DNA from: Agromyces lapidis
GTDB lineage: Bacteria > Actinomycetota > Actinomycetes > Actinomycetales > Microbacteriaceae
Assembly (NCBI RefSeq): GCF_009749405.1
Contig: NZ_WBIQ01000002.1
Coordinates: 434,001-498,000, forward strand
Reading direction: 5' to 3'
Length of the DNA: 64,000 bases
Positions 33,910 through 45,030 of the stretch are shown here, in pieces. Under the pieces are notes generated by a model that saw only the letters and a program-made list of their open reading frames with translations, was not told the DNA's origin and searched no databases. The first letter of the stretch is position 1; each line of letters opens with the position of its first letter. Both the position numbers and the translations under genes were made by a program.

Positions 33910-36024
33910 GTGGCACAAGACGTGCTCACCGACCTGAACAAGGTCCGCAACATCGGCATCATGGCGCACATCGATGCCGGCAAGACCACCACGACCGAGC
34001 GCATCCTGTTCTACACGGGCGTCAACCACAAGATCGGCGAGACCCACGACGGCGCCTCGACGACCGACTGGATGGAGCAGGAGAAGGAGCGCGGCATCAC
34101 GATCACGTCTGCCGCCGTGACCTGCTTCTGGAACAAGAACCAGATCAACATCATCGACACCCCCGGCCACGTGGACTTCACGGTCGAGGTGGAGCGCTCG
34201 CTCCGCGTGCTCGACGGTGCGGTCGCCGTCTTCGACGGCAAGGAGGGCGTCGAGCCCCAGTCCGAGACCGTCTGGCGCCAGGCCGACAAGTACAACGTCC
34301 CGCGCATCTGCTTCGTCAACAAGATGGACAAGCTCGGCGCCGACTTCTACTTCACGGTCGACACGATCATCTCGCGCCTCGGCGCGAAGCCGCTCGTGCT
34401 GCAGCTCCCGATCGGTGCGGAGTCCTCCTTCGAGGGCGTCGTCGACCTGGTCGAGATGCGTGCGCTCACGTGGCGCGGCGACGCCAAGGGCGACGTGCAG
34501 ATGGGCGCCAAGTACGCCGTCGAGGAGATCCCCGCCGACCTCGTCGAGAAGGCCGCCGAGTACCGCACCGCGCTGCTCGAGACCGTCGCCGAGACGAGCG
34601 ACGAGCTCATGGAGAAGTACTTCGGCGGCGAAGAGCTGACCGTGGCCGAGATCAAGGCCGCGATCCGCAAGCTCACCGTCAACTCCGAGATCTACCCCGT
34701 GCTCTGCGGCTCCGCGTTCAAGAACCGCGGCGTCCAGCCGATGCTCGACGCGGTCATCGACTTCCTGCCGTCGCCGCTCGACGTGCCGGCCGTCGAGGCC
34801 CGCGACCCGCGCGACGAGGAGAAGATCATCCTCCGTCACGCCGACGCGAAGGACCCCTTCGCCGCCCTCGCGTTCAAGGTCGCCGTGCACCCGTTCTTCG
34901 GTCGCCTCACCTACGTGCGCGTCTACTCGGGTCGTCTCGACTCGGGCGGGCAGGTCGTGAACTCGACCAAGGGCCGCAAGGAGCGCATCGGCAAGATCTT
35001 CCAGATGCACGCCAACAAGGAGAACCCGGTCGACTTCCTGACCGCGGGCAACATCTACGCCGTCATCGGTCTGAAGGACACGACGACCGGTGACACGCTG
35101 TGCGACCCCGACAACCAGGTCGTGCTCGAGTCGATGACCTTCCCCGACCCCGTGATCGAGGTCGCGATCGAGCCGAAGACCAAGGCCGACCAGGAGAAGC
35201 TCGGCACCGCGATCCAGAAGCTCGCCGAGGAGGACCCGACCTTCCGCACCGAGCAGAACCAGGAGACCGGTCAGACGGTCATCAAGGGCATGGGCGAGCT
35301 CCACCTCGACATCCTCGTCGACCGCATGAAGCGCGAGTTCAACGTCGAGGCGAACGTCGGCAAGCCCCAGGTCGCGTACCGCGAGACGATCAAGCGCGCG
35401 GTCGAGAAGCACGACTACACCCACAAGAAGCAGACCGGTGGTTCCGGCCAGTTCGCGAAGATCCAGTTCGCGCTCGAGCCGCTCGAGATCGAAGGCGACA
35501 AGACCTACGAGTTCGAGAACAAGGTCACCGGTGGCCGCGTGCCCCGCGAGTACATCCCCTCGGTCGACGCCGGTTTCCAGGACGCCATGCAGTACGGCAT
35601 CCTCGCCGGCTACCCGATGGTGGGCGTGAAGGCCAGCCTGCTCGACGGTGCCGCCCACGACGTCGACTCCTCGGAGATGGCGTTCAAGATCGCCGGTTCG
35701 ATGGGCTTCAAGGAAGCCGCTCGCAAGGCGAACCCCGTTCTGCTCGAACCGCTGATGAGCGTCGAGGTCCGTACTCCCGAGGAGTACATGGGCGACGTCA
35801 TCGGCGACCTGAACTCGCGCCGCGGCCAGATCCAGTCCATGGAGGACGCCGCCGGTGTGAAGGTCGTGCGTGCGCACGTCCCGCTCTCGGAGATGTTCGG
35901 CTACATCGGTGACCTGCGGTCGAAGACCTCGGGCCGTGCGGTGTACTCGATGGAGTTCGAGAGCTACGCGGAGGTCCCGAAGGCTGTCGCCGACGAGATC
36001 GTCCAGAAGAACAAGGGCGAATAG
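33910..36024 (+). CDS. fusA: Elongation factor G
   Basis: The 704-aa GTPase drives ribosomal translocation and, with RRF, ribosome recycling. G-domain motifs are [44 protein letters not shown] and [12 protein letters not shown]. Domain IV shows [16 protein letters not shown] and [28 protein letters not shown], and the C-terminal domain [29 protein letters not shown]. Length is standard. GTG 33910 is preceded by GGAGGA at 33898-33903. It is the third gene of the str operon, separated from rpsG by an unusual repeat, and followed by tuf after 112 nt. Confidence 0.97.
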   Translation: MAQDVLTDLNKVRNIGIMAHIDAGKTTTTERILFYTGVNHKIGETHDGASTTDWMEQEKERGITITSAAVTCFWNKNQINIIDTPGHVDFTVEVERSLRVLDGAVAVFDGKEGVEPQSETVWRQADKYNVPRICFVNKMDKLGADFYFTVDTIISRLGAKPLVLQLPIGAESSFEGVVDLVEMRALTWRGDAKGDVQMGAKYAVEEIPADLVEKAAEYRTALLETVAETSDELMEKYFGGEELTVAEIKAAIRKLTVNSEIYPVLCGSAFKNRGVQPMLDAVIDFLPSPLDVPAVEARDPRDEEKIILRHADAKDPFAALAFKVAVHPFFGRLTYVRVYSGRLDSGGQVVNSTKGRKERIGKIFQMHANKENPVDFLTAGNIYAVIGLKDTTTGDTLCDPDNQVVLESMTFPDPVIEVAIEPKTKADQEKLGTAIQKLAEEDPTFRTEQNQETGQTVIKGMGELHLDILVDRMKREFNVEANVGKPQVAYRETIKRAVEKHDYTHKKQTGGSGQFAKIQFALEPLEIEGDKTYEFENKVTGGRVPREYIPSVDAGFQDAMQYGILAGYPMVGVKASLLDGAAHDVDSSEMAFKIAGSMGFKEAARKANPVLLEPLMSVEVRTPEEYMGDVIGDLNSRRGQIQSMEDAAGVKVVRAHVPLSEMFGYIGDLRSKTSGRAVYSMEFESYAEVPKAVADEIVQKNKGE

Positions 36025-36035
36025 CCCTGCCCGCA

Positions 36036-36059
36036 CGAACCTTCCGGTTCGCGTAACAT
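36036..36059 (+). promoter_or_regulatory. Small hairpin plus TAACAT box before tuf
   Basis: CGAACC-TTCC-GGTTCG (36036-36051) precedes TAACAT at 36054-36059, a possible -10 that would give tuf its own transcript starting about 70 nt before its GTG. The -35 is not convincing. Confidence 0.4.
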
Positions 36060-36136
36060 ATCAACACAACCCCCGTAGGCCACCGGTCGCAATCCAGCGC
36101 CCGGCGGCTCTACACGAGTCCTGAGGAGGACCCACA

Positions 36137-37330
<1,194 letters not shown>

Positions 37331-37352
37331 TCTTCGCGATACGCGACCTGTG

Positions 37353-37380
37353 AGGGGGTCGGGCTTCGGCCCGGCCCCCT
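37353..37380 (+). terminator. tuf terminator with UUCG tetraloop
   Basis: A 12-bp GC-rich stem (AGGGGGTCGGGC with GCCCGGCCCCCT, one G-U pair) is closed by TTCG and starts 22 nt after the tuf stop. Confidence 0.85.
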
Positions 37381-37428
37381 TCGTCGTCCCCGCGGCGCCT
37401 TCGTCGGGTCCTGATCTTCGAGAATCCC

Positions 37429-37458
37429 TTGGGCCGAGGATCGGCTTCGCCGTAGGGT
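37429..37458 (+). promoter_or_regulatory. Leaderless promoter of the acyltransferase gene (TTGGGC, 18 bp, TAGGGT)
   Basis: TAGGGT at 37453-37458 ends 7 nt before ATG 37466. TTGGGC at 37429-37434 is a plausible -35 with an 18-bp spacer. Confidence 0.5.
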
Positions 37459-37465
37459 TGAGCCG

Positions 37466-38680
37466 ATGGCCGATTCACCCTCGCCATTCGCTCGATCCAC
37501 GGTACGTCCCGAGATCCAGGCTCTCCGGGCCGTCGCCGTGGGGGCGGTCGTGCTCCACCACGGGTGGCCCGCCGTGGCACCGGCTGGGTACATGGGCGTC
37601 GACGTCTTCTTCGTCGTCTCGGGGTTTCTCATCACGGGCCTGCTCATGCGGGAGATCGAGCGGACCGATCGGCTCTCGCTGCGCGACTTCTACCTGCGCA
37701 GGGCCCGACGCATCCTGCCCGCGGCGATCGCGACCCTCGCGACCGTCTCGGTGCTCACACTGCTGCTCGTCCCGCAGCGGGAGTGGCGTGCGTGGTTCCG
37801 CGAGATCGTCGCGTCCACCCTCTACTACGAGAACTGGCAGCTCGCCGTCGACTCGCAGATCCCACAGCGCGCAGACCTCGAGTCGACGCCGGTGCAGCAC
37901 TTCTGGTCGCTGTCGGTCGAGGAGCAGTTCTACCTGTTCTGGCCGCTGCTGATGATCGTCGCGCTCTGGATCGCGGCGCGGCGCGGCGCGGCGTCCACCA
38001 CCGTGATGCTCGTGACGCTCTCCGTCGTCACCGTCGCCTCGTTCGTGCACTCGGTGGTCCTCACCGTGCAGGATCCGAACCTCGCCTACTTCTCGACCTT
38101 CGCGCGCACGTGGGAGTTCGGCGTCGGCGGGATCCTCGCGATCGTGAGCCGTGCGCCGATCGCCGGCCGTGCGGGGCTGCGCTCCGTCGTCTCGTGGGCG
38201 GGCCTCGTGATCATCGTGGTGCCGATCGTCATCTTCCGTTCGCCCGAGGTGTTCCCGGGCGTCTTCGTGCTCCTCCCGGTGGTCGGAACGCTCGCGGTCA
38301 TCTGGGCGGGGATGCCGGAGCGCGTCTGGTCGCCCGCGATCGTCGCGCGGCTGCGTCCGGTGCAGTGGACCGGCGACGTCTCCTACTCGCTGTACCTCTG
38401 GCACTGGCCGATCTTCATGTTCACCCCGTACCTGACCGGGATGCCGAGTCCTCCGTGGCTGATGGTGGTCCTCGTCGGGGTGTCGGTGCTCGTCGCCGGG
38501 CTGTCGAAGCGCTGGATCGAGGATCCGTTCCGTCAGGGACGCCGAGGACTCGGGCTCCGTCCCGTGTTCCTGCTGAGCGGACTGGCCGGGTTGATCGCCC
38601 TCATCGTGGGGGCCGGCGTCGTCGCCCCGAGCATGGCGGACGAGCGGGCGGTCGCGTGCGAGCGCTCCGACGAGGAATGA
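37466..38680 (+). CDS. Acyltransferase-3 (OafA/YrhL-like) membrane protein without SGNH domain
   Basis: A 404-aa integral membrane O-acyltransferase. Family marks are PEIQALRAVAVGAVVLHH with the catalytic-loop histidine pair, GYMGVDVFFVVSGFLITGLL, RRARRILPA, FWSLSVEEQFYLFWPLL and YSLYLWHWPIF. About eleven hydrophobic segments are present. Longer relatives carry a C-terminal SGNH esterase domain of about 250 residues; this protein ends 25 residues after the last helix at ADERAVACERSDEE, which looks like the linker to a lost domain. Such enzymes acetylate cell-wall or exported glycans, and the substrate is unknown here. It is inserted between tuf and the S10 operon and ends 16 nt from the convergent OsmC gene. 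Confidence 0.85.
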   Translation: MADSPSPFARSTVRPEIQALRAVAVGAVVLHHGWPAVAPAGYMGVDVFFVVSGFLITGLLMREIERTDRLSLRDFYLRRARRILPAAIATLATVSVLTLLLVPQREWRAWFREIVASTLYYENWQLAVDSQIPQRADLESTPVQHFWSLSVEEQFYLFWPLLMIVALWIAARRGAASTTVMLVTLSVVTVASFVHSVVLTVQDPNLAYFSTFARTWEFGVGGILAIVSRAPIAGRAGLRSVVSWAGLVIIVVPIVIFRSPEVFPGVFVLLPVVGTLAVIWAGMPERVWSPAIVARLRPVQWTGDVSYSLYLWHWPIFMFTPYLTGMPSPPWLMVVLVGVSVLVAGLSKRWIEDPFRQGRRGLGLRPVFLLSGLAGLIALIVGAGVVAPSMADERAVACERSDEE

Positions 38681-38696
38681 GGGACGGCGGGCCCGG

Positions 38697-39152
38697 CTAC
38701 GCCGGGGAACCGTCGATGGTGGTGTCGAGCTCGATGCTGTCCTCGACGCTGCGCGCCACGGTGCATCCCCGCTCGATCGCTCTCGCCATGATCTCGATGA
38801 GCTTGGTGCGATCGGATGCCTCGAGTCCGCCGAGATCGACGAGCAGCTCCTCGTCGACCCGGGTGTACCGGTTCGACTCGGGGTCGCTCATGCCGTGCGC
38901 CCAGATCGTGATCGCGTAGTCGTCGCCGAGCCGCCGGGCGGCGACCCGATCGGTGCTGAGCCCGGCGCAGCCGATGAGGGCGAGCTTCAGCAGCTCGCCC
39001 GGCGAGAAGTGCTCGCCCTCGAGTTCGTCGCCGCCGATGCGCACCGTGGCGCCGCGCTCGTTCAGGCCCTCGTAGCTGCGGGGGCCGGTGCGCGTCACCG
39101 AGACGCTCCCCGGACCGATCCGATCGCTGACCTGATGTGCGTGCTCGCTCAT
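38697..39152 (-). CDS. OsmC/Ohr-family peroxiredoxin-like protein
   Basis: A 151-aa OsmC-fold protein. Both conserved cysteines are visible: one in LLKLALIGCAGLSTD (the peroxidatic position) and one in MARAIERGCTVARSVEDSIEL. The beta start RTGPRSYEGLNERGATVRIGGDELEGEHFSPGELL fits the OsmC/YhfA branch better than Ohr, so organic-peroxide reduction is likely but substrate range is unsure. ATG 39152 is chosen because GGAGG lies 5 nt upstream on the minus strand; an upstream in-frame ATG at 39191 lacks a site. It is transcribed against the flanking ribosomal operons and probably monocistronic. Confidence 0.85.
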   Translation of the reverse strand: MSEHAHQVSDRIGPGSVSVTRTGPRSYEGLNERGATVRIGGDELEGEHFSPGELLKLALIGCAGLSTDRVAARRLGDDYAITIWAHGMSDPESNRYTRVDEELLVDLGGLEASDRTKLIEIMARAIERGCTVARSVEDSIELDTTIDGSPA

Positions 39153-39683
39153 TGCGCCTCCAGACGGGGTCGTGGCTCCTTCACCCATCATGGGCCATCG
39201 GGCCGGAACGGGGCCGGAGCGGGCCTGGATCGGGGCGGCCGCGGGGCCGCAGCGGGCCCCATTCCTGCGACGTCCCTGTGAGGACCGGTGGGCGCGACAC
39301 GCCCGGGTTGCACGGACGTCCCGACTGTGGCAAACTCGTTGAGTTCAACATTTCGAACGTGTGCCCTCGTGCGCGCGTTCGAATCACTGTCAGGCAGTGC
39401 ATAACCACCCGAAGCGCAGCTCCGGGGTCAGGTTAGGCGGCAGGCAGCAGAACACACAACCGACAACCACTTGGCATGGGCCTTCCCATGTTGCGTGCGC
39501 GCCGATTGGGGCTCGAAGGTCGAGCGTGTCGAGGGCACCGCCCCGGGTCATCCGGGCGGGTGGCTTCGACAGGCTCGATCACCGGCCTTTGACAGAAGAA
39601 CAGTGGTGCTTCACACGGAGTAGCTACGCGGCGTCCGATGCCCTCGGAAGGGGTAAGACGCCTTGACAGAGAGAGAGTCAGCA
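39153..39683. other. 531-bp gene-free region upstream of the S10 operon
   Basis: No credible gene is seen. It holds the OsmC promoter side, a GC-rich stretch at 39190-39270, and an inverted repeat TTCGAACG/CGTTCGAA at 39352-39359 and 39376-39383. A CACTG/CAGTG pair follows just after. There is also a REP-like hairpin at 39518-39580 and a lone TTGACA at 39589-39594 without a matching -10. The S10 promoter must lie here, which implies a long structured leader; I cannot place it with confidence. Confidence 0.6.
39518..39580. repeat. REP-like inverted repeat (GGTCGAGCGTGTCGAGG ... CTTCGACAGGCTCGATC)
   Basis: The two 17-nt arms match at 14 of 17 positions as inverse complements, and the loop contains a second inverted repeat around CGGGTCATCCG. 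Sequences of the type 'GTCGAGC.TGTCGA' are, from general knowledge, widespread extragenic repeats in Micrococcales genomes. One copy was seen in this window. Confidence 0.55.
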
Positions 39684-39992
39684 ATGGCGGGACAGAAGAT
39701 CCGCATTCGACTGAAGTCGTATGACCACGAGGTCATCGACACCTCGGCGCGCAAGATCGTCGACACGGTGACCCGCGCGGGCGCCACGGTCGTCGGCCCC
39801 GTGCCGCTTCCGACGGAGAAGAACGTGGTGTGCGTCATCCGCTCGCCCCACAAGTACAAGGACAGCCGCGAGCACTTCGAGATGCGCACCCACAAGCGCC
39901 TCATCGACATCGTGGACCCGACGCCCAAGGCCGTCGACTCGCTGATGCGTCTCGACCTGCCGGCCGACGTCAACATCGAGATCAAGCTCTGA
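39684..39992 (+). CDS. rpsJ: 30S ribosomal protein S10
   Basis: The 102-aa S10 is a 30S head protein that also acts in antitermination with NusB in E. coli. It begins [29 protein letters not shown] and contains [39 protein letters not shown]. Length is typical. I take ATG 39684; an in-frame upstream TTG at 39663 has no family support. The purine-rich AGAGAGAG before the start is a weak ribosome site. It is the first gene of an 11-gene S10 operon and is preceded by a long non-coding leader. rplC follows after 8 nt. Confidence 0.96.
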   Translation: MAGQKIRIRLKSYDHEVIDTSARKIVDTVTRAGATVVGPVPLPTEKNVVCVIRSPHKYKDSREHFEMRTHKRLIDIVDPTPKAVDSLMRLDLPADVNIEIKL

Positions 39993-40000
39993 GGTAACAG

Positions 40001-40657
40001 ATGTCTTCCGCTACCAAGAACGTGAAGGGTCTGCTCGGCACCAAGCTCGGCATGACCCAGGTGTGGGACGAGAACAACAAGCTCGTTCCGGTCACTGTCA
40101 TCGAGATCGCTCCGAACGTGGTCACCCAGCTCCGCACCGTCGAGAAGGACGGCTACGAGGCTGTGCAGATCGCCGCAGGCGCCATCGACCCGCGCAAGGT
40201 GAACCAGCCCGCCGCCGGTCACTTCCGTGAGGCAGGGGTGACCCCGCGTCGCCACCTCACCGAGGTCCGCACGGCCGACGCCGCCTCGTACGAGCGCGGC
40301 CAGGAGCTCACCGTCGACGGCACCTTCGAGGCCGGCCAGCTCGTCGACGTCGTCGGCACGAGCAAGGGCAAGGGCTTCGCCGGTGTCATGAAGCGCCACA
40401 ACTTCAAGGGCGTCTCGGCTTCGCACGGTTCGCACCGCAACCACCGCAAGCCCGGCTCGATCGGTGCTTCGTCGACCCCCAGCCGTGTCTTCAAGGGCAT
40501 GCGCATGGCCGGTCGCATGGGTGGCGAGCGCGTGACCGTGCTCAACCTCCGCGTGCACGCCGTCGACGCCGAGAAGGGCCTGCTGCTCGTCAAGGGCGCG
40601 GTTCCCGGTGCTCGCGGCCGTCTCGTTTTCGTCCGCAACGCAGTGAAGGGGGCGTAG
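40001..40657 (+). CDS. rplC: 50S ribosomal protein L3
   Basis: The 218-aa L3 starts 50S assembly and reaches towards the peptidyl-transferase centre. Features are [26 protein letters not shown], the glutamine-methylation and loop region [51 protein letters not shown], and [10 protein letters not shown] at the end. Length is standard. GAGGTAAC upstream serves as ribosome site. It lies 8 nt after rpsJ and 3 nt before rplD, in the conserved S10-operon order. Confidence 0.96.
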   Translation: MSSATKNVKGLLGTKLGMTQVWDENNKLVPVTVIEIAPNVVTQLRTVEKDGYEAVQIAAGAIDPRKVNQPAAGHFREAGVTPRRHLTEVRTADAASYERGQELTVDGTFEAGQLVDVVGTSKGKGFAGVMKRHNFKGVSASHGSHRNHRKPGSIGASSTPSRVFKGMRMAGRMGGERVTVLNLRVHAVDAEKGLLLVKGAVPGARGRLVFVRNAVKGA

Positions 40658-40660
40658 TCC

Positions 40661-41320
40661 ATGGCTACCGCCAACACCATCGACGTGCTCGACGCGACCG
40701 GCAAGAAGTCCGGCTCGTTCGAGCTGCCCGCCGAGCTCTTCGACGTGCAGACCAACGTCCCGCTCATCCACCAGGTCGTCGTCGCACAGCTCGCTGCGGC
40801 ACGCCAGGGCACGCACAAGACCAAGACCCGCGGCGAGGTCTCGGGCGCCGGTCGCAAGCCGTTCAAGCAGAAGGGCACCGGCCGCGCTCGTCAGGGCTCG
40901 ATCCGCGCTCCGCACATGACCGGCGGTGGCGTCGTGCACGGCCCGCAGCCGCGCGACTACTCGCAGCGCACCCCCAAGAAGATGATCGCCGCGGCTCTGC
41001 TCGGCGCTCTCTCGGACCGCGCCCGCGGCGGCCGCATCCACGCGGTCTCCGGGTTCGTCCCCGGTGACGCCCCCCGCACGAAGGACGCCCTGGCGCTCCT
41101 CGGCGGCATCGCCCCGGCCAAGCACTTCCTGATCGTGCTCACGCGCGACGAGGAGCTCGCCGAGCGCGCCGTCCGCAACATCCCGACCGTGCACGTGCTG
41201 CCGGTCGACCAGCTCAACGCCTACGACGTGCTCGTCGCCGACGACATCGTCTTCAGCGCCGCCGCGCTCGAGGCCTTCGTGGCCGCGAAGTCGGCGAAGA
41301 AGGAAGAGGTCTCCGCATGA
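40661..41320 (+). CDS. rplD: 50S ribosomal protein L4
   Basis: The 219-aa L4 lines the exit tunnel; in E. coli it also represses its own operon. The tunnel loop is visible as [55 protein letters not shown]. The C-terminal half shows [57 protein letters not shown]. The end overlaps the rplW start by ATGA. The long leader before rpsJ could in principle host an L4-type control site, but no homology to the E. coli leader was seen. Confidence 0.96.
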   Translation: MATANTIDVLDATGKKSGSFELPAELFDVQTNVPLIHQVVVAQLAAARQGTHKTKTRGEVSGAGRKPFKQKGTGRARQGSIRAPHMTGGGVVHGPQPRDYSQRTPKKMIAAALLGALSDRARGGRIHAVSGFVPGDAPRTKDALALLGGIAPAKHFLIVLTRDEELAERAVRNIPTVHVLPVDQLNAYDVLVADDIVFSAAALEAFVAAKSAKKEEVSA

Positions 41321-41619
41321 GCGCCGCACACAACAAGGACCCGCGCGACATCATCATCGCGCCGGTCGTCTCGGAGAAGAGCTACGGCCTGATCGACGAG
41401 GGCAAGTACACGTTCACCGTGGACCCCCGCTCGAACAAGACCGAGATCAAGCTCGCCATCGAGAAGATCTTCAACGTCCAGGTGGCGTCGATCAACACCC
41501 TGAACCGTCAGGGCAAGACCCGCCGCACCCGGTTCGGCATGGGCAAGCGCAAGGACACGAAGCGCGCGATCGTCACCCTCAAGTCCGGCTCGATCGACAT
41601 CTTCACGGCTGTCGGCTAA
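41317..41619 (+). CDS. rplW: 50S ribosomal protein L23
   Basis: The 100-aa L23 lies at the exit of the peptide tunnel and is the docking site for trigger factor and SRP. The start reads [56 protein letters not shown], followed by the basic loop [23 protein letters not shown]. Length is normal. ATGA overlap couples it to rplD. A short gap with GGAGCAGAGG leads to rplB. Confidence 0.96.
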   Translation: MSAAHNKDPRDIIIAPVVSEKSYGLIDEGKYTFTVDPRSNKTEIKLAIEKIFNVQVASINTLNRQGKTRRTRFGMGKRKDTKRAIVTLKSGSIDIFTAVG

Positions 41620-41635
41620 GGAGCAGAGGTAGAAA

Positions 41636-42475
41636 ATGGCTATTCGTAAGTACAAGCCCACGACCCCGGGTCGTCGCGGTTCGTCGGTCGCCGACTTCGC
41701 GGAGATCACGCGTTCGACTCCTGAGAAGTCGCTGCTCCGCCCCCTGTCGAAGACCGGTGGTCGTAACAACCAGGGCCGCATCACGACCCGTCACATCGGT
41801 GGTGGCCACAAGCGCCAGTACCGCGTGATCGACTTCCGTCGCAACGACAAGGACGGCGTCAACGCCAAGGTCGCTCACATCGAGTACGACCCCAACCGCA
41901 CCGCGCGCATCGCGCTGCTGCACTTCGTCGACGGCACCAAGCGTTACATCCTGGCTCCGAACAAGCTCTCGCAGGGCGACATCGTCGAGTCGGGCCCGAA
42001 CGCCGACATCAAGCCGGGCAACAACCTGCCGCTGAAGAACATCCCCACCGGTACCGTCGTGCACGCCATCGAGCTGCGCCCCGGTGGCGGTGCCAAGATG
42101 GCTCGCTCGGCCGGCGCCTCGGTGCGTCTCGTCGCCAAGGACGGCCCCTACGCGCAGCTCCGTCTGCCCTCGGGCGAGATCCGCAACGTCGACGCGCGCT
42201 GCCGCGCGACCGTCGGCGAGGTCGGCAACGCCGAGCAGTCGAACATCAACTGGGGCAAGGCCGGCCGCAAGCGCTGGAAGGGCGTCCGCCCGACCGTCCG
42301 CGGTGTCGCGATGAACCCGATCGACCACCCGCACGGTGGTGGTGAGGGCAAGACCTCCGGTGGTCGCCACCCGGTCAGCCCCTGGGGCAAGTCCGAGGGC
42401 CGCACTCGTCGCCCCAACAAGGAAAGCGACAAGCTCATCGTCCGTCGTCGCACCGTCGGCAAGAAGCGCAAGTAG
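41636..42475 (+). CDS. rplB: 50S ribosomal protein L2
   Basis: The 279-aa L2 is required for subunit association and peptidyl-transferase assembly. Signature blocks are [49 protein letters not shown], the zinc-free core [19 protein letters not shown], and the conserved [32 protein letters not shown] containing the catalytically linked histidine. Length is standard. It is the fifth gene of the S10 operon, 12 nt before rpsS, with AGGAG-type sites on both sides. Confidence 0.97.
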   Translation: MAIRKYKPTTPGRRGSSVADFAEITRSTPEKSLLRPLSKTGGRNNQGRITTRHIGGGHKRQYRVIDFRRNDKDGVNAKVAHIEYDPNRTARIALLHFVDGTKRYILAPNKLSQGDIVESGPNADIKPGNNLPLKNIPTGTVVHAIELRPGGGAKMARSAGASVRLVAKDGPYAQLRLPSGEIRNVDARCRATVGEVGNAEQSNINWGKAGRKRWKGVRPTVRGVAMNPIDHPHGGGEGKTSGGRHPVSPWGKSEGRTRRPNKESDKLIVRRRTVGKKRK

Positions 42476-42487
42476 GAGTAAGAGAAG

Positions 42488-42769
42488 ATGCCTCGCAGTC
42501 TCAAGAAGGGCCCCTTCGTCGACGAGCACCTGCTTCGCAAGGTCGTCGTCCAGAACGAAGCCGGTTCGAAGAACGTCATCAAGACGTGGTCGCGCCGCTC
42601 GATGATCATCCCGGCCATGCTCGGGCACACGATCGCCGTGCACGACGGCCGCAAGCACATCCCGGTGTTCGTCACCGAGACCATGGTGGGTCACAAGCTC
42701 GGCGAGTTCGCCCCCACCCGCACCTTCCGTGGTCACGTGAAGGACGACAAGAAGGGCCGCCGCCGCTGA
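42488..42769 (+). CDS. rpsS: 30S ribosomal protein S19
   Basis: The 93-aa S19 binds the 30S head near the A-site finger. [19 protein letters not shown] is the family N-terminus, and the C-terminal half [42 protein letters not shown] is diagnostic. Length is normal. The ribosome site is GGAGTAAGAGA. rplV follows after 25 nt, a slightly wider gap that contains GAAGGAGGAAAG. Confidence 0.96.
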   Translation: MPRSLKKGPFVDEHLLRKVVVQNEAGSKNVIKTWSRRSMIIPAMLGHTIAVHDGRKHIPVFVTETMVGHKLGEFAPTRTFRGHVKDDKKGRRR

Positions 42770-42794
42770 CGCGGTGGCGTGAAGGAGGAAAGAA

Positions 42795-43160
42795 ATGGTG
42801 GAGTCGATCGCACGCGTGCGTCACATCCGCGTGACCCCCATGAAGGCCCGTCGTGTCGTCAACATGATCCGCGGCAAGCAGGCTCAGGAGGCCCTGGCCA
42901 TCCTGAAGTTCGCCCCCCAGGGTGCGAGCGAGCCCGTGTACAAGCTCGTCGCCTCGGCCATCGCGAACGCTCGCGTCAAGGCCGATGCAACGAACACCTA
43001 TCTGGACGAGCAGGACCTCTACATCAGCCGCGCATTCGTCGATGAGGGCACCACCCTCAAGCGATTCCAGCCGCGTGCGCAGGGTCGTGCCTTCCGCATC
43101 AACAAGCGAACGAGCCACATCACCGTCGTGCTCGCCACGCCCGAGGAGGGTACGAAGTAA
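42795..43160 (+). CDS. rplV: 50S ribosomal protein L22
   Basis: The 121-aa L22 has a hairpin loop that forms part of the exit-tunnel constriction. It shows [36 protein letters not shown] at the front. The loop sequence is [26 protein letters not shown], with no insertion or deletion of the kind linked to macrolide resistance. GAAGGAGG precedes the ATG. The stop overlaps the rpsC start as TAATG. Confidence 0.96.
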   Translation: MVESIARVRHIRVTPMKARRVVNMIRGKQAQEALAILKFAPQGASEPVYKLVASAIANARVKADATNTYLDEQDLYISRAFVDEGTTLKRFQPRAQGRAFRINKRTSHITVVLATPEEGTK

Positions 43161-43912
43161 TGGGTCAGAAGGTCAACCCGTACGGCTTCCGTCTCGGCAT
43201 CACCACCGACCACGTGTCGCGGTGGTTCTCCGACTCGACGAAGCCCGGACAGCGCTACGCCGACTACCTCGCCGAGGATGTCAAGATCCGTCGTCTGCTG
43301 CAGACATCGCTCGACCGCGCGGGTGTCTCGCGCATCGAGATCGAGCGCACCCGTGACCGCGTCCGCGTGGACATCCACACGGCGCGTCCCGGCATCGTGA
43401 TCGGCCGCCGCGGCGCCGAGGCCGAGCGCATCCGCGCCGACCTCGAGAAGCTCACCGGCAAGCAGATCCAGCTCAACATCCTCGAGGTCAAGAACCCCGA
43501 GGCCGACGCCCAGCTCGTCGCGCAGGGCATCGCCGAGCAGCTCTCCGCTCGTGTGGCGTTCCGCCGCGCGATGCGCAAGGGCCTGCAGGGCGCGCAGCGC
43601 GCCGGTGCCAAGGGTGTCCGCATCCAGGTGTCGGGCCGTCTCGGCGGCGCCGAGATGAGCCGCTCGGAGTTCTACCGCGAAGGCCGTGTGCCCCTGCACA
43701 CGCTCCGCGCGAACATCGACTACGGCTTCTACGAGGCCAAGACCACCTTCGGCCGCATCGGCGTGAAGGTCTGGATCTACAAGGGCGACATCACCAACAA
43801 GGAACTCGCGCGCGAGCAGGCGGCCCAGAAGCCGTCCCGCGACCGCAACGACCGTCCCCGTCGCGACCGCGCCCCCAAGGCCGAGCCGGCGACCGCAGGA
43901 GTTGAGGCATAA
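43160..43912 (+). CDS. rpsC: 30S ribosomal protein S3
   Basis: The 250-aa S3 forms the mRNA entry channel with S4 and S5 and has helicase-related residues. The N-terminal [25 protein letters not shown] and the KH domain [30 protein letters not shown] are clear, as is the C-terminal domain [41 protein letters not shown]. About 35 extra residues ([26 protein letters not shown]...) form a basic, probably disordered tail, common in actinobacteria. TAATG couples it to rplV. Confidence 0.96.
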   Translation: MGQKVNPYGFRLGITTDHVSRWFSDSTKPGQRYADYLAEDVKIRRLLQTSLDRAGVSRIEIERTRDRVRVDIHTARPGIVIGRRGAEAERIRADLEKLTGKQIQLNILEVKNPEADAQLVAQGIAEQLSARVAFRRAMRKGLQGAQRAGAKGVRIQVSGRLGGAEMSRSEFYREGRVPLHTLRANIDYGFYEAKTTFGRIGVKVWIYKGDITNKELAREQAAQKPSRDRNDRPRRDRAPKAEPATAGVEA

Positions 43913-43914
43913 CC

Positions 43915-44334
43915 ATGTTGATTCCCCGTCGAGTCAAGTACCGCAAGCAGCACCACCCCGGCCGCTCGGGCCAGGCCACCGGTGGCACCAAGGTGTCGTT
44001 CGGTGAGTACGGCATCCAGGCGCTCACGCCCGCTTACGTGACCAACCGTCAGATCGAGTCCGCTCGTATCGCGATGACGCGTCACATCAAGCGTGGCGGC
44101 AAGGTGTGGATCAACATCTACCCCGACCGTCCGCTCACGAAGAAGCCGGCCGAAACCCGAATGGGTTCCGGTAAGGGTTCGCCCGAGTGGTGGGTCGCCA
44201 ACGTCAAGCCGGGTCGCGTCCTCTTCGAGGTCTCGGGCGTCTCCGAGGAGCTCGCCCGCGAAGCCATGACCCGTGCCATCCACAAGCTGCCCCTCAAGGC
44301 ACGCATCATCAAGCGCGAGGAGGGCGACGCATAA
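43915..44334 (+). CDS. rplP: 50S ribosomal protein L16
   Basis: The 139-aa L16 is a late-assembling 50S protein near the A-site tRNA elbow. It starts [118 protein letters not shown] in the expected order; the EWWVA block is diagnostic. Length is normal. It sits 2 nt after rpsC, and its stop overlaps the rpmC start (TAATG). Confidence 0.96.
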   Translation: MLIPRRVKYRKQHHPGRSGQATGGTKVSFGEYGIQALTPAYVTNRQIESARIAMTRHIKRGGKVWINIYPDRPLTKKPAETRMGSGKGSPEWWVANVKPGRVLFEVSGVSEELAREAMTRAIHKLPLKARIIKREEGDA

Positions 44335-44675
44335 TGGCCGTCGGCACCAAGGAGCTCAGCCCCGCAGAGCTCGACACCTTTGAAGACGAGCGACTCGTCG
44401 ACGAGCTGAAGAAGGCCAAGGAAGAGCTGTTCAACCTGCGCTTCCAGTCGGCCACCGGTCAGCTCGAGAGCCACGGCCGCCTCCGTGCGGTCAAGCGCGA
44501 CATCGCCCGCATCTACACGGTCATCCGTGAGCGCGAGCTCGGCATCCGTGCCACGCCCGCGCCGGTCGAGGCGGCCCCCGCCAAGGCCGAGAAGAAGACG
44601 AAGAAGGCCAAGGCCGAGGCGACTGTGCAAGCTGACAGTGGCCCGGCTGACGCCGCAGAGACGAAGGAGGCCTGA
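44334..44675 (+). CDS. rpmC: 50S ribosomal protein L29 with C-terminal extension
   Basis: The L29 core (residues 1-75: [64 protein letters not shown]) is followed by about 38 residues of Ala/Lys/Glu-rich sequence, giving 113 residues where 60-75 is usual. L29 lies next to L23 at the tunnel exit, so the disordered tail would project there. ATG 44334 overlaps the rplP stop. rpsQ begins 2 nt after its stop. Confidence 0.94.
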   Translation: MAVGTKELSPAELDTFEDERLVDELKKAKEELFNLRFQSATGQLESHGRLRAVKRDIARIYTVIRERELGIRATPAPVEAAPAKAEKKTKKAKAEATVQADSGPADAAETKEA

Positions 44676-44677
44676 TC

Positions 44678-44998
44678 ATGGCTGAGACCAAGAAGGCTGC
44701 GAAGCCCGCGGTCGAGACCGCGACCGACCTCGCGGAGTCCAACGAGGTTCGCGGCTACCGCAAGGTCCGCCGCGGCTACGTCGTCAGCGACAAGATGGAG
44801 AAGACCATCGTCGTCGAGGTCGAGGACCGCGTGAAGCACCCGCTGTACGGCAAGGTCATCCGCCGTACGTCGAAGGTCAAGGCGCACGACGAGCAGAACA
44901 CCGCCGGCATCGGCGACCTCGTCGTGATCAGCGAGACCCGCCCCCTTTCCGCCACGAAGCGCTGGCGTCTCGTCGAGATCGTCGAGAAGGCCAAGTAA
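44678..44998 (+). CDS. rpsQ: 30S ribosomal protein S17 with N-terminal extension
   Basis: The 106-aa product contains the S17 OB-fold ([79 protein letters not shown]). About 27 Ala/Lys/Glu-rich residues precede it, compared with about 80-90 residues in most bacteria. It is the last gene of the S10 operon proper. A 32-nt gap with GAAGAAGGAG separates it from rplN. No terminator is present, so transcription probably continues into the spc genes. Confidence 0.95.
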   Translation: MAETKKAAKPAVETATDLAESNEVRGYRKVRRGYVVSDKMEKTIVVEVEDRVKHPLYGKVIRRTSKVKAHDEQNTAGIGDLVVISETRPLSATKRWRLVEIVEKAK

Positions 44999-45030
44999 GC
45001 CTCGGGCTTGCTTGAAAGAAGGAGTTCGAA

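Noticed and set aside
39589..39626. Promoter made of TTGACA (39589-39594) and TAGCTA (39621-39626) for rpsJ
   Set aside because: The 26-bp spacer is far outside the normal range, and no -10 lies at 16-18 bp.
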